NCBI GenBank assembly: GCA_963644855.1
Contig: CAVIQL010000003.1
Coordinates: 1-64,000 of the forward strand
DNA length: 64,000 nt
Reading direction: 5' to 3'
DNA from: UBA6398 sp963644855
GTDB taxonomy: Bacteria > Bacteroidota > Bacteroidia > Bacteroidales > Bacteroidaceae
This document shows, in pieces, positions 45,581 to 53,399 of the stretch. Each line of letters begins with the position of its first letter. Position 1 is the first letter of the stretch. The notes under the pieces were generated by a model. It was not told the origin of the DNA. It searched no databases and was given only the letters and a program-made list of their open reading frames with translations. Both the position numbers and the translations under genes were made by a program.

Positions 45581-47380
45581 TTATTCCTCAGAATAGTCCA
45601 CCATCACCTGGCGATACATCGAGTAAAGTTTTGTGCGAGATATAAAGCCCACATATTCTCCAAGGTTATTTACCACCGGGAGTGTGTCGGCATGCGTGCG
45701 TTCCATGGTTTCCATCACCACGGTAACCGGATCTTCGATGCTCAAACGCGCTGGCGGTTCTTCCATAAGCTGCGCCGCTGTAAACTGTCCGTACAGTTCC
45801 TGCCGGAAAAGCACCTTGCGTATCTTAGAAAGCTCTATCACGCCGAGCAAATGGTTCGACCCATCGGTAACAGGGAATACATTCACTTTTTCGCGAGCAA
45901 TCAGCAACACAAGATCCCCCAGTTTCATATCGGGAGCCACACGCGTATCGTGTTTCTCAAGTATCGATTCAAGACTCATCAATGTGAGCGCTGCCTTGTC
46001 CTTGTGATGGGTTACAAGTTGCCCTTTCTTTGCAAGCCGAGTGGCATATACACTGTTGGGCTCAAACACAATTATAACAAGATACGACACAAGCGAAACA
46101 ATCATTAGGGGAGCAAAAAGGAAATACCCACCCGTAAGTTCGGCAATAAGGAATATACTCGTGAGAGGCGCATGCATCACCCCGCTCATCACGCCTGCCA
46201 TTCCCAACAAGGCATAGTTTTTTTCCGGTACATACACACCGAACTGATGACTGTTCCAAAATCTCGAAAAAACAAAGCCACTGATGCAACCCAAGAACAA
46301 ACAAGGCGCAAAAATACCGCCACAGCCACCGCCACCATTGGTTGCCGACGAAGCGATAGCCTTGAAAAGAATGATAAGTCCCAAGTAAACAAGCAGCATT
46401 TGCGGGTCGCCGTAAAACATAGAGTTGTTCATCACGCCTTCCCAGTCTGCCATTCCGCGCCCGTTGAGCAAAAGCGAAATTGTGGAGTATCCCTCGCCAT
46501 AAAGAGGCGGAAAAAAGTAAATCAAAAGACTCAACACAATTCCACCTATCGCCAGTTTGGCATACATACCCTTTACCTTGTGGAATACGTCCTCACACTT
46601 GTTCATCGTGCGGGTAAAATATAGCGATATCAAGCCACAAAACAATCCCAACAATATGGAAGTAGGCACACGCTCTATGGTAAAAGCATTCTCAAGGCTG
46701 AAACTAAATTCCGAACTTGTGCCAGTAAACATATAAGTTACCACAGAAGCCGTGATACTCGAAACAAGAAGCGGAATAAGCGAAGCCATAGTTAAATCAA
46801 TCATCAGCACCTCGAGAGTAAAAACCACTCCCGCAATTGGAGCCTTGAAAATTCCTGCAATAGCACCGCTTGCCCCCGCACCAAGAAGCACCATTATAGC
46901 CTTATGGTCGAGTTTGAAAAATTGTCCGAGATTAGAACCTATAGCCGAGCCCGTCAAAACAATCGGAGACTCCGCTCCCACAGATCCACCAAAGCCTATC
47001 GTTATTCCGCTCGCAATGAGGCTCGACCAGCAGTTATGTTTTTTAAGATGGCTCTGCCTACGAGAAATTGCGTAGAGTATTCGGGTTACGCCATGACTTA
47101 TGTTATCGCGCACCACATACTTTATAAACAACGCCGTGAGAAATATACCCACTACCGGATACACCAAAAACAACCAGTTGGCATTTGTGATATCAAAACC
47201 GGCAGTTAGTAGCGACTGTATCCAGGCTATAAATTTTCGCAGGAAGTATGCCGCACACGCCGTGAAGATTCCTATGAGAAAACTAAGCACGAGCACAAAC
47301 TGTTGCTGCGACAAATGTTTCTCGCGCCACGCATTTATGCGGTGCACTGCGGTAGCTTGTGTCTGCGTCGTTGCTTGCAT
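45581..47380 (-). CDS. ClC-family chloride channel/antiporter with CBS domains
   Basis: 599 residues. The N-terminal ~430 residues form the ClC membrane domain: GSVGAESPI contains the gating glutamate, and GGGGCGGIFAPCLFLG is the second anion-site block. Two CBS domains at the C-terminus (about 465-590) probably sense nucleotides. Most transporter-type ClC proteins exchange chloride for protons; channel or antiporter mode cannot be told for certain. Its start is one base after the stop codon of the tsaC-type gene. Confidence 0.92.
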   Translation of the reverse strand: MQATTQTQATAVHRINAWREKHLSQQQFVLVLSFLIGIFTACAAYFLRKFIAWIQSLLTAGFDITNANWLFLVYPVVGIFLTALFIKYVVRDNISHGVTRILYAISRRQSHLKKHNCWSSLIASGITIGFGGSVGAESPIVLTGSAIGSNLGQFFKLDHKAIMVLLGAGASGAIAGIFKAPIAGVVFTLEVLMIDLTMASLIPLLVSSITASVVTYMFTGTSSEFSFSLENAFTIERVPTSILLGLFCGLISLYFTRTMNKCEDVFHKVKGMYAKLAIGGIVLSLLIYFFPPLYGEGYSTISLLLNGRGMADWEGVMNNSMFYGDPQMLLVYLGLIILFKAIASSATNGGGGCGGIFAPCLFLGCISGFVFSRFWNSHQFGVYVPEKNYALLGMAGVMSGVMHAPLTSIFLIAELTGGYFLFAPLMIVSLVSYLVIIVFEPNSVYATRLAKKGQLVTHHKDKAALTLMSLESILEKHDTRVAPDMKLGDLVLLIAREKVNVFPVTDGSNHLLGVIELSKIRKVLFRQELYGQFTAAQLMEEPPARLSIEDPVTVVMETMERTHADTLPVVNNLGEYVGFISRTKLYSMYRQVMVDYSEE

Positions 47381-47381
47381 T

Positions 47382-47978
47382 TTATCTTATTATTTTTATT
47401 TCACCTGACACCCCGAGTTTTATTATCGACGAGGGTACATGAGGTGTATTTTCATCGCGTCTGCTCGTGCAAACATAGTCTGCCGCCGCAAGAATTTCAG
47501 GATTTATTTCAGCAAAAGTCTTTGGCGCCGGTTCTCCACTTATATTCGCCGATGTAGAAACCACAGCTTTCTTGAAACGGCGGCACAATTCACGACTGAA
47601 AGCCTCTGACGTAATTCGGATAGCTATACTTCCGTCATCGGCAATCAAATTTGGCGCAAGGTTTCTCGCACCATCATAGATTATAGTCATTGGCTTGTCT
47701 GCCACTTCCATGAGTTGCCACGCCACTTCCGGCACTTCTTTTACATAAAACTCTACCTTGGCTTCCGAATCTACCAAACTAATCAAAGCCTTTGAGTCAT
47801 CGCGATGTTTGATCTCGTATATACGACGAACAGCATCGGCATTTGTAGCATCGCAGCCCAATCCCCAAATCGTATCAGTGGGGTATACAATAATTCCTCC
47901 GCGATTCATCACGTCCAAAGCCTTGCGAATGTCTTCGCTATACAGGTTTATTTCTCCGCTTTTTGCTTTTTCGTCCAT
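47382..47978 (-). CDS. L-threonylcarbamoyladenylate synthase (Sua5/YciO/YrdC family)
   Basis: Makes threonylcarbamoyl-AMP from threonine, bicarbonate and ATP for the t6A37 tRNA modification. 198 residues, a short TsaC-type form without the Sua5 C-terminal domain. VYPTDTIWGLGCDATN and KHRDDSKALISLV match the substrate-binding pocket, and SANISGEPAP is conserved near the C-terminus. It lies between prfC and the ClC gene. Confidence 0.92.
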   Translation of the reverse strand: MDEKAKSGEINLYSEDIRKALDVMNRGGIIVYPTDTIWGLGCDATNADAVRRIYEIKHRDDSKALISLVDSEAKVEFYVKEVPEVAWQLMEVADKPMTIIYDGARNLAPNLIADDGSIAIRITSEAFSRELCRRFKKAVVSTSANISGEPAPKTFAEINPEILAAADYVCTSRRDENTPHVPSSIIKLGVSGEIKIIR

Positions 47979-47993
47979 TTCTTATGCCTTTCG

Positions 47994-49559
47994 TTAAAAT
48001 TCCGAGGTAAAGTGGAATTTTATATTCTTGAAATCTTGCTGCGCCATCTGCAAAACATACGAACTATCTGCAAGGAAAACCTCACGTCCTTCGCGATCGC
48101 GCGCCATATATTGATATTTGCGGCGACGAAAATCGTCAAGTTCTGCTTCATCACTGCTTTCAATCCAACAAGCTTTGTACAAAGACACAGGTTCCCAACG
48201 ACATTTTGCATTGTATTCGTTCTCGAGACGATATTGTATCACTTCGAATTGCAACTGTCCCACTGTGCCAATAATCTTTCTGCCATTAAATTGACTGATA
48301 AAAAGCTGTGCTACGCCTTCGTCCATTAACTGTTCCACGCCCTTGCTTAACTGTTTGCTCTTCATTGGGTCTGCGTTTTCGATATACTTGAACATTTCGG
48401 GCGAAAAGCTCGGTAGACCTTTGAAATGCAGTTGTTCGCCTTCGGTAAGCGTATCTCCTATTTTAAAAGTACCGTTGTCGGGCAAACCTACTATATCGCC
48501 AGCGTAAGCTTCATCGACTGTGCTTTTGCGCTGTGCCATAAACTGAGCCGGAGATGAGAAGCGCATCGTTTTTCCTTGGCGAACGTGAAGATAAGGAGTG
48601 TTTCTAACAAACTTGCCGCTACAAATTTTGCAAAAAGCTATGCAAGAGCGATGATTGGGATCAATATTAGCGGTAATCTTAAAGACAAAGCCGGTAAACT
48701 TAGGCTCTTCGGGCTTTACTTCACGCTCTTCCGCCATAACAGGTTGGGGAGAGGGAGCAATTTCCACGAAACAGTCAAGAAGTTCCTTTACTCCGAAATT
48801 ATTAAGTGCCGAACCAAAGAAGACTGGAGCCACTTCGGCGTTAAGATAATCCTCGCGGTTGAATTCAGAGTAAACTCCGTCGATGAGTTCAAGGTCGTTG
48901 CGCAATTGTTCTGCGTCTTTTTCGCCCACATGATTTTCAAGTTCGCTACTATTTATATCAACTTCCACCTTTTGCGTAACCTTTTGTTTGTCGGGTGCGA
49001 AAAGGTTCAGATTTTGTTCATATATATTATAAACTCCCTTGAAGTTGAATCCTTGGTTAATAGGCCACGAAAGCGGGCGAACCTTTATCTGTAATTCGTC
49101 TTCCAGTTCGTCGAGCAAACTAAACGGGTCTTTTCCTTCGCGGTCCATCTTGTTCACAAAGATAATAACCGGTGTATTTCTCATGCGGCATACATTCATG
49201 AGTTTACGAGTTTGTGCTTCCACGCCCTTTGCCGAATCGACAACGATAATTGCAGAGTCTACAGCCGTGAGAGTACGGAAAGTATCTTCTGCGAAGTCTT
49301 GGTGTCCCGGAGTATCGAGAATGTTCACCTTATAATCACGATAATCAAACTCCATTACGGATGTTGTTACCGAGATACCACGTTGGCGTTCGATATCCAT
49401 CCAATCAGAAGTGGCGGTTTTGCGTATCTTATGACTTTTTACCGCACCTGCAACTTGTATTTGTCCGCCAAAAAGAAGGAACTTCTCTGTTAGAGTTGTC
49501 TTTCCTGCGTCAGGGTGGGAAATTATCGCGAATGTACGTCGTCTTTGTATTTCGTTCAT
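47994..49559 (-). CDS. prfC: Peptide chain release factor 3
   Basis: A GTPase that removes RF1/RF2 from the ribosome. 521 residues, standard. G1 is SHPDAGKTTLTE, G3 DTPGHQDFAEDT, G4 NKMDRE. The domain after the G domain contains GVKELLDCFVEIAPSP, and the C-terminal region fits RF3 rather than EF-G. Its start codon overlaps the rfbD stop codon by one base. Confidence 0.95.
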   Translation of the reverse strand: MNEIQRRRTFAIISHPDAGKTTLTEKFLLFGGQIQVAGAVKSHKIRKTATSDWMDIERQRGISVTTSVMEFDYRDYKVNILDTPGHQDFAEDTFRTLTAVDSAIIVVDSAKGVEAQTRKLMNVCRMRNTPVIIFVNKMDREGKDPFSLLDELEDELQIKVRPLSWPINQGFNFKGVYNIYEQNLNLFAPDKQKVTQKVEVDINSSELENHVGEKDAEQLRNDLELIDGVYSEFNREDYLNAEVAPVFFGSALNNFGVKELLDCFVEIAPSPQPVMAEEREVKPEEPKFTGFVFKITANIDPNHRSCIAFCKICSGKFVRNTPYLHVRQGKTMRFSSPAQFMAQRKSTVDEAYAGDIVGLPDNGTFKIGDTLTEGEQLHFKGLPSFSPEMFKYIENADPMKSKQLSKGVEQLMDEGVAQLFISQFNGRKIIGTVGQLQFEVIQYRLENEYNAKCRWEPVSLYKACWIESSDEAELDDFRRRKYQYMARDREGREVFLADSSYVLQMAQQDFKNIKFHFTSEF

Positions 49560-50428
49560 CAGTTGTTTTCTTGTTTAAGCAGAATTTCAACGCATTCTTT
49601 TACGCTGTCTGTCCAATAAGGGATTTCTACTTCAAAAGTGTTTTTTATTTTTGTCTTGTCGAGCACGCTGTAATGCGGCCGCAAGGCTGGCGTAGGGTAA
49701 TCGTCGGTATGAAGCGGAGCCACTTTGCATGTCGTTATTCCGGCGAATTTGTGAATCATCTTGGTAAAGTCGTACCACGAAGCCACGCCCTCGTCTGTAA
49801 AATGGTAAACTCCCGGCACAATTCCCTTTGAGAGTATTTGCATAATGACTCTTGCAAGGTCGCGAGCGTATGTTGGCGTGCCTATCTGGTCGAAAACCAC
49901 ACCGAGATTCTCTCTTTCACGTCCGAGCCTTATCATTGTCTTTACAAAATTGTTTCCAAACGATGAATAGAGCCACGCTGTGCGGATAACAACGGTTTTG
50001 GCACACTCGGCTTGCGCTGCTTTTTCTCCGGCAAGCTTTGTACGTCCATAAGCAGAGACTGGAGATGTGGGGGCATCTTCTGTGATTGGAGCGCAAGCGT
50101 TTCCCGGGAAAACGTAATCGGTTGATATTTGAACGAGTGCCCCGTCGCGTTTTTCTATTGCGCGGGCAAGTATTGCCGGTGCTTCGCTATTGATTAGCGC
50201 GGCTTTGGCTTCTTCGCTCTCTGCTTTGTCAACGGCGGTAAACGCAGCACAATTAACAATGGCGTCTACCTTGTTTTTGTCAACATATTCGTTTACGGCA
50301 TTACTGTCGCAGATATCGAGTTCGGCTATATCGGTAAACAGATAATCAAATTGCGGATAGTTTTCCGACATAAGGCGCAATTCGTTTCCAAGTTGCCCGT
50401 TTGCACCTGTTACAAGTATCTTTTTCAT
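49559..50428 (-). CDS. rfbD: dTDP-4-dehydrorhamnose reductase
   Basis: Last step of dTDP-L-rhamnose synthesis for surface polysaccharides. 289 residues from the start at 50428 (MKKILVTGANGQLG), which gives the Rossmann motif at the N-terminus; the ATG at 50464 would add 12 unusual residues. STDYVFPG and the catalytic YGRTK tetrad are present. The other rhamnose genes are not next to it. Confidence 0.93.
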   Translation of the reverse strand: MKKILVTGANGQLGNELRLMSENYPQFDYLFTDIAELDICDSNAVNEYVDKNKVDAIVNCAAFTAVDKAESEEAKAALINSEAPAILARAIEKRDGALVQISTDYVFPGNACAPITEDAPTSPVSAYGRTKLAGEKAAQAECAKTVVIRTAWLYSSFGNNFVKTMIRLGRERENLGVVFDQIGTPTYARDLARVIMQILSKGIVPGVYHFTDEGVASWYDFTKMIHKFAGITTCKVAPLHTDDYPTPALRPHYSVLDKTKIKNTFEVEIPYWTDSVKECVEILLKQENN

Positions 50429-50464
50429 AAAAACATCACACTTCTGTTTGTAAATATACTCCAA

Positions 50465-51025
50465 TCAAACTTCGGAATTGCCGTTGAATTTCAGAGGTTC
50501 TTTTTGGTTTTTCCTATAATATGCCGCCAGCATGGCTATCACGTTTGAGATTTCCTTGATGGCGGTTTGAGTGCCTTCCGATACGTTTTTCTTTTCGATT
50601 TTCAGAAGCATCATTCCATAGAGAGCGTTGAAACAAACTTCAATGTCCCCCACTGTGCTATCGTTGCCGCGCTTGCGCAGTTCCATAATGTTTGGCAGAG
50701 CGTGGAAATATGCAGAATGGTATTGCTGGAAGCCAGAACTTTCGAGCAATTGCTGAGATAGTTCACTCAAGTTGTTCACCACGTTTTTGTTTATTTGCAG
50801 ATGACCTTTTTCCTTAACGCCTTCAGAGCGCATCATTCTGCAAAGTTCTGCATACCAGTTGGCAAGTTTTGCCGAATCTTCGCCGTTGAGCTTGAACATC
50901 GGCAGATATTCTTTAGCAATCTTGTCTTCGTCGCAACCATATGCGCGTATTGTATCCTCAACCTGCCACATATAGAGCAGGTATTCTGCTATATTTTCTT
51001 GTCTTAGCTTTTGGGCGATAAACAT
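50465..51025 (-). CDS. DUF4924 family protein
   Basis: 186 residues, largely helical, matching a conserved Bacteroidota family of unknown function (begins MFIAQKLRQENIAEYLLYMWQ). No signal peptide and no catalytic motif. It is second in the seven-gene operon, between the LysE-type exporter and rfbD. Confidence 0.8.
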   Translation of the reverse strand: MFIAQKLRQENIAEYLLYMWQVEDTIRAYGCDEDKIAKEYLPMFKLNGEDSAKLANWYAELCRMMRSEGVKEKGHLQINKNVVNNLSELSQQLLESSGFQQYHSAYFHALPNIMELRKRGNDSTVGDIEVCFNALYGMMLLKIEKKNVSEGTQTAIKEISNVIAMLAAYYRKNQKEPLKFNGNSEV

Positions 51026-51037
51026 GGCTATTGCGCT

Positions 51038-51709
51038 TTAATGGAGTGCCGGATTGTGAAGCCCGGTAAGCGTGAACACAAATCCCGCAATTGATGCAAG
51101 AATCACAATGCCGCCAATGGTGCGATTGAGTATCTTTACGCCGCGCACCTCAAAGCGCGTGCGCACTTTGTCGACGAAATATGTGAGCATCACCCACCAC
51201 AATATCGCACCACCTACTATCGAAGCATAACCCACACCTTGTTCCACAGGGTGGTTGGGGATTATGAACGCAAAGCGGGCAAACAAGGCGATAAACAGAA
51301 ATATTATCAGAGGGTTCGAAAGCGTGAGCAGAAACGAGGTAACGAAGTTGTGTACAAGCGTTCCCTTTTTCTTCGGCACGGGGCGGAAACTTTTGCGCGG
51401 GTTACTGCGAAAGGTGAGAATACCAAAAACCAATAGCATGGCACTGCCCACAAGTTGCAGGATAAACATGTTTCGTTCGTTGGTGATAAAGTCCATCACG
51501 AAACTCATGCCCAATCCCGTTATGATGGCATATATTATATCGCTGAGCGCAGCCCCAAATCCGGTAACGAGCCCGTAAAATCGTCCTTTGTTAAGGGTGC
51601 GTTGCAAGCAGAGAACGCCCACCGGCCCCATGGGAGCGGAGGCGATGATGCCTATGAACACGCCTTTCACAAGGACTTCTAATGTACTAATAGGTTCTAT
51701 CGGAAGCAT
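51038..51709 (-). CDS. LysE-family amino acid exporter
   Basis: About 223 residues with six predicted membrane helices. APMGPVGVLCLQRTLNKGR is the LysE/RhtB N-terminal signature, and the GFGAALSDIIYA segment follows. It probably exports an amino acid or related small molecule. An in-frame ATG at 51730 would add seven residues but overlaps a promoter-like AAATTTGC, so 51709 is preferred. First gene of the operon with prfC and fmt. Confidence 0.85.
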   Translation of the reverse strand: MLPIEPISTLEVLVKGVFIGIIASAPMGPVGVLCLQRTLNKGRFYGLVTGFGAALSDIIYAIITGLGMSFVMDFITNERNMFILQLVGSAMLLVFGILTFRSNPRKSFRPVPKKKGTLVHNFVTSFLLTLSNPLIIFLFIALFARFAFIIPNHPVEQGVGYASIVGGAILWWVMLTYFVDKVRTRFEVRGVKILNRTIGGIVILASIAGFVFTLTGLHNPALH

Positions 51710-51860
51710 ACTAAATTGCAAATTTCGCATTTTTCCTTAGAAACACGAAATTATAAGCAATAAAAATATAAGGCATCTACCATTAGATGGCAAATAAGCT
51801 AATAGCAGTTTACTATTCTCGCGCAGCCGCATTGGTTTACCAAAAAGTGGTATGAAAATG

Positions 51861-51965
51861 CTGCCACAACATGTTGAAAAAACAATAAGGCATCTTGTAA
51901 AAATAATATCCGATATTTTTTAAAAAAGGTCGGTTATCGTTTAAAAAAGGTCGGTTATCGTTTCA
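51861..51965. repeat. 21-bp array H, five units
   Basis: Five 21-base units, cores caacatg, aaggcatct, atccgatat, ggtcggttat and ggtcggttat. The last two units are almost identical copies, suggesting recent duplication of one unit. A lone aaggcatct unit also occurs near 51768. The array lies between divergent operons. Confidence 0.8.
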
Positions 51966-52168
51966 GCCCCCAACAAACATGTTTCAAAAGGCATGAGGAA
52001 ACATAAAACGCAACGCCGGTTTTAGATTTTTTATACACGAAAAAACTTGTTTTTCTTCCCCGTGTCTAAAAAAAAGAGTAACTTAGCAGTTTGTAAGAAA
52101 CGGAGGGGATTTTTCTCCAATACCGCTGTAAACGACCATATTAATAATAACATAAAATAAAAACAGAT

Positions 52169-53080
52169 ATGAAACCTACATTGTTTTTGCTCGCTGCCGG
52201 AATGGGCAGTCGCTACGGAGGCTTGAAGCAACTTGACGGCCTGGGACCTAATGGCGAAACCATCATGGACTACTCTATTTATGACGCTATCCATGCAGGA
52301 TTCGGCAAATTGGTATTTGTTATCCGTAAAGATTTTGAAGAAGATTTCCGCAAGAAGATTATTTCGAAATACGAAGGACACATTCCTTGTGAATTGGTAT
52401 TTCAATCACTCGACGCTCTGCCCGAAGGTTTCACAGTACCCGAAGGAAGAACAAAACCATGGGGAACAAACCACGCACTCATGATGGGCGAAAGCGTAAT
52501 AAACGAACCGTTCGGAATTGTAAACTGCGACGACTTCTACGGACGCGACTCTTTTCAAGTAATGGGCAAATTCCTTTCAGAACTTCCCGAAGGCTCGAAA
52601 AACAAATACGCTATGGTGGGTTTCCGTGTAGGAAATACTTTGAGCGAGAGCGGTACTGTTTCGCGCGGTGTATGCGCAACAAGCGCCGAAGGTTTGTTGA
52701 CCGACGTTGTAGAACGCACAAAGATTGAACGTCATAACGGCGATGTGCAATATCTTGACGAAGAAGACAAATGGGTAACCATCGACGAGAAAACTCCAGT
52801 GAGCATGAACTTCTGGGGCTTCACTCCCGACTATTTTGCATACAGCAAAGACTATTTCAAATCGTTCCTTGCCGATCCTAAAAACATGGCAAATCCCAAG
52901 AGCGAGTTCTTTATTCCTTTGATGGTAGACAAACTCGTGAAGGAAAACACAGCCACAGTAGAAGTACTCGACACCGCAAGCAAATGGTTTGGTGTAACCT
53001 ATCCCGAAGACCGTCCCGAAACCGTGGCAAAGATTCAAAAACTCGTTGACGACGGAGTTTATCCTTCCAAACTCTTCTAA
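52169..53080 (+). CDS. NTP-transferase family nucleotidyltransferase
   Basis: 303 residues. The N-terminal motif LLAAGMGSRYGGLKQLDGLGPNG is the nucleotide-binding signature of sugar-phosphate or choline-phosphate nucleotidyltransferases, with NCDDFYGRDSF as the metal-binding block. The large insert and the C-terminal EVLDTASKWFGVTYPED region fit a Bacteroidota subfamily without a settled substrate. Monocistronic; a strong hairpin terminator follows. Confidence 0.82.
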   Translation: MKPTLFLLAAGMGSRYGGLKQLDGLGPNGETIMDYSIYDAIHAGFGKLVFVIRKDFEEDFRKKIISKYEGHIPCELVFQSLDALPEGFTVPEGRTKPWGTNHALMMGESVINEPFGIVNCDDFYGRDSFQVMGKFLSELPEGSKNKYAMVGFRVGNTLSESGTVSRGVCATSAEGLLTDVVERTKIERHNGDVQYLDEEDKWVTIDEKTPVSMNFWGFTPDYFAYSKDYFKSFLADPKNMANPKSEFFIPLMVDKLVKENTATVEVLDTASKWFGVTYPEDRPETVAKIQKLVDDGVYPSKLF

Positions 53081-53132
53081 AAACAAATCCACTGCGCATT
53101 GCCGTAAAAGCAAAGCGCAAAACACTAACATA

Positions 53133-53168
53133 AAAACGGTGCAACTTCAAAGTTGCACCGTTTTGTTT
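53133..53168 (+). terminator. Terminator of the nucleotidyltransferase gene
   Basis: aaaacggtgcaact (53133-53146) pairs perfectly with agttgcaccgtttt (53151-53164) around a tcaa tetraloop, then gtttt. Confidence 0.9.
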
Positions 53169-53219
53169 TCGCCAATCACCAATTCCCCGCCAACACCAAG
53201 CCGCTAAATTTCTACGATA

Positions 53220-53334
53220 GTCCACTTTTTAATTTCTACAGTCCACCATTTACGCCATTTAGTCCACCTTTTTCTCCACATAGTCCACCTGATATTTACA
53301 ACAATCCACCTCCAAACCATTATAAGTCCACCCC
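53220..53334. repeat. 21-bp array K (AGTCCACC core)
   Basis: gtccac or a one-base variant starts at 53220, 53241, 53262, 53283, 53304 and 53326: spacings of 21, 21, 21, 21 and 22 bases. Between cores the sequence is variable and AT-rich. The core does not match the GTCNGAY arrays. A proline-rich open frame across it is considered non-coding. Confidence 0.8.
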
Positions 53335-53343
53335 AAATTTCCC

Positions 53344-53380
53344 AAAACAAAAAGCCGCATTGCAAAAAGCAACGCGGCTT
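53344..53380 (-). terminator. Terminator of the 53-60 kb secreted operon
   Basis: aagccgc (53352-53358) pairs with gcggctt (53374-53380), with an inner ttgc/gcaa pairing. On the minus strand it is followed by TTTTTGTTTTGG. It lies 20 bases after the stop codon. Confidence 0.75.
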
Positions 53381-53399
53381 ATATTTTATTGTCAACGAT

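Noticed and set aside
5107..53334. Short regular repeats that might be CRISPR arrays
   Set aside because: Conserved parts are only 6-10 bases, the period is 21-22 bases, and there are no cas genes nearby.
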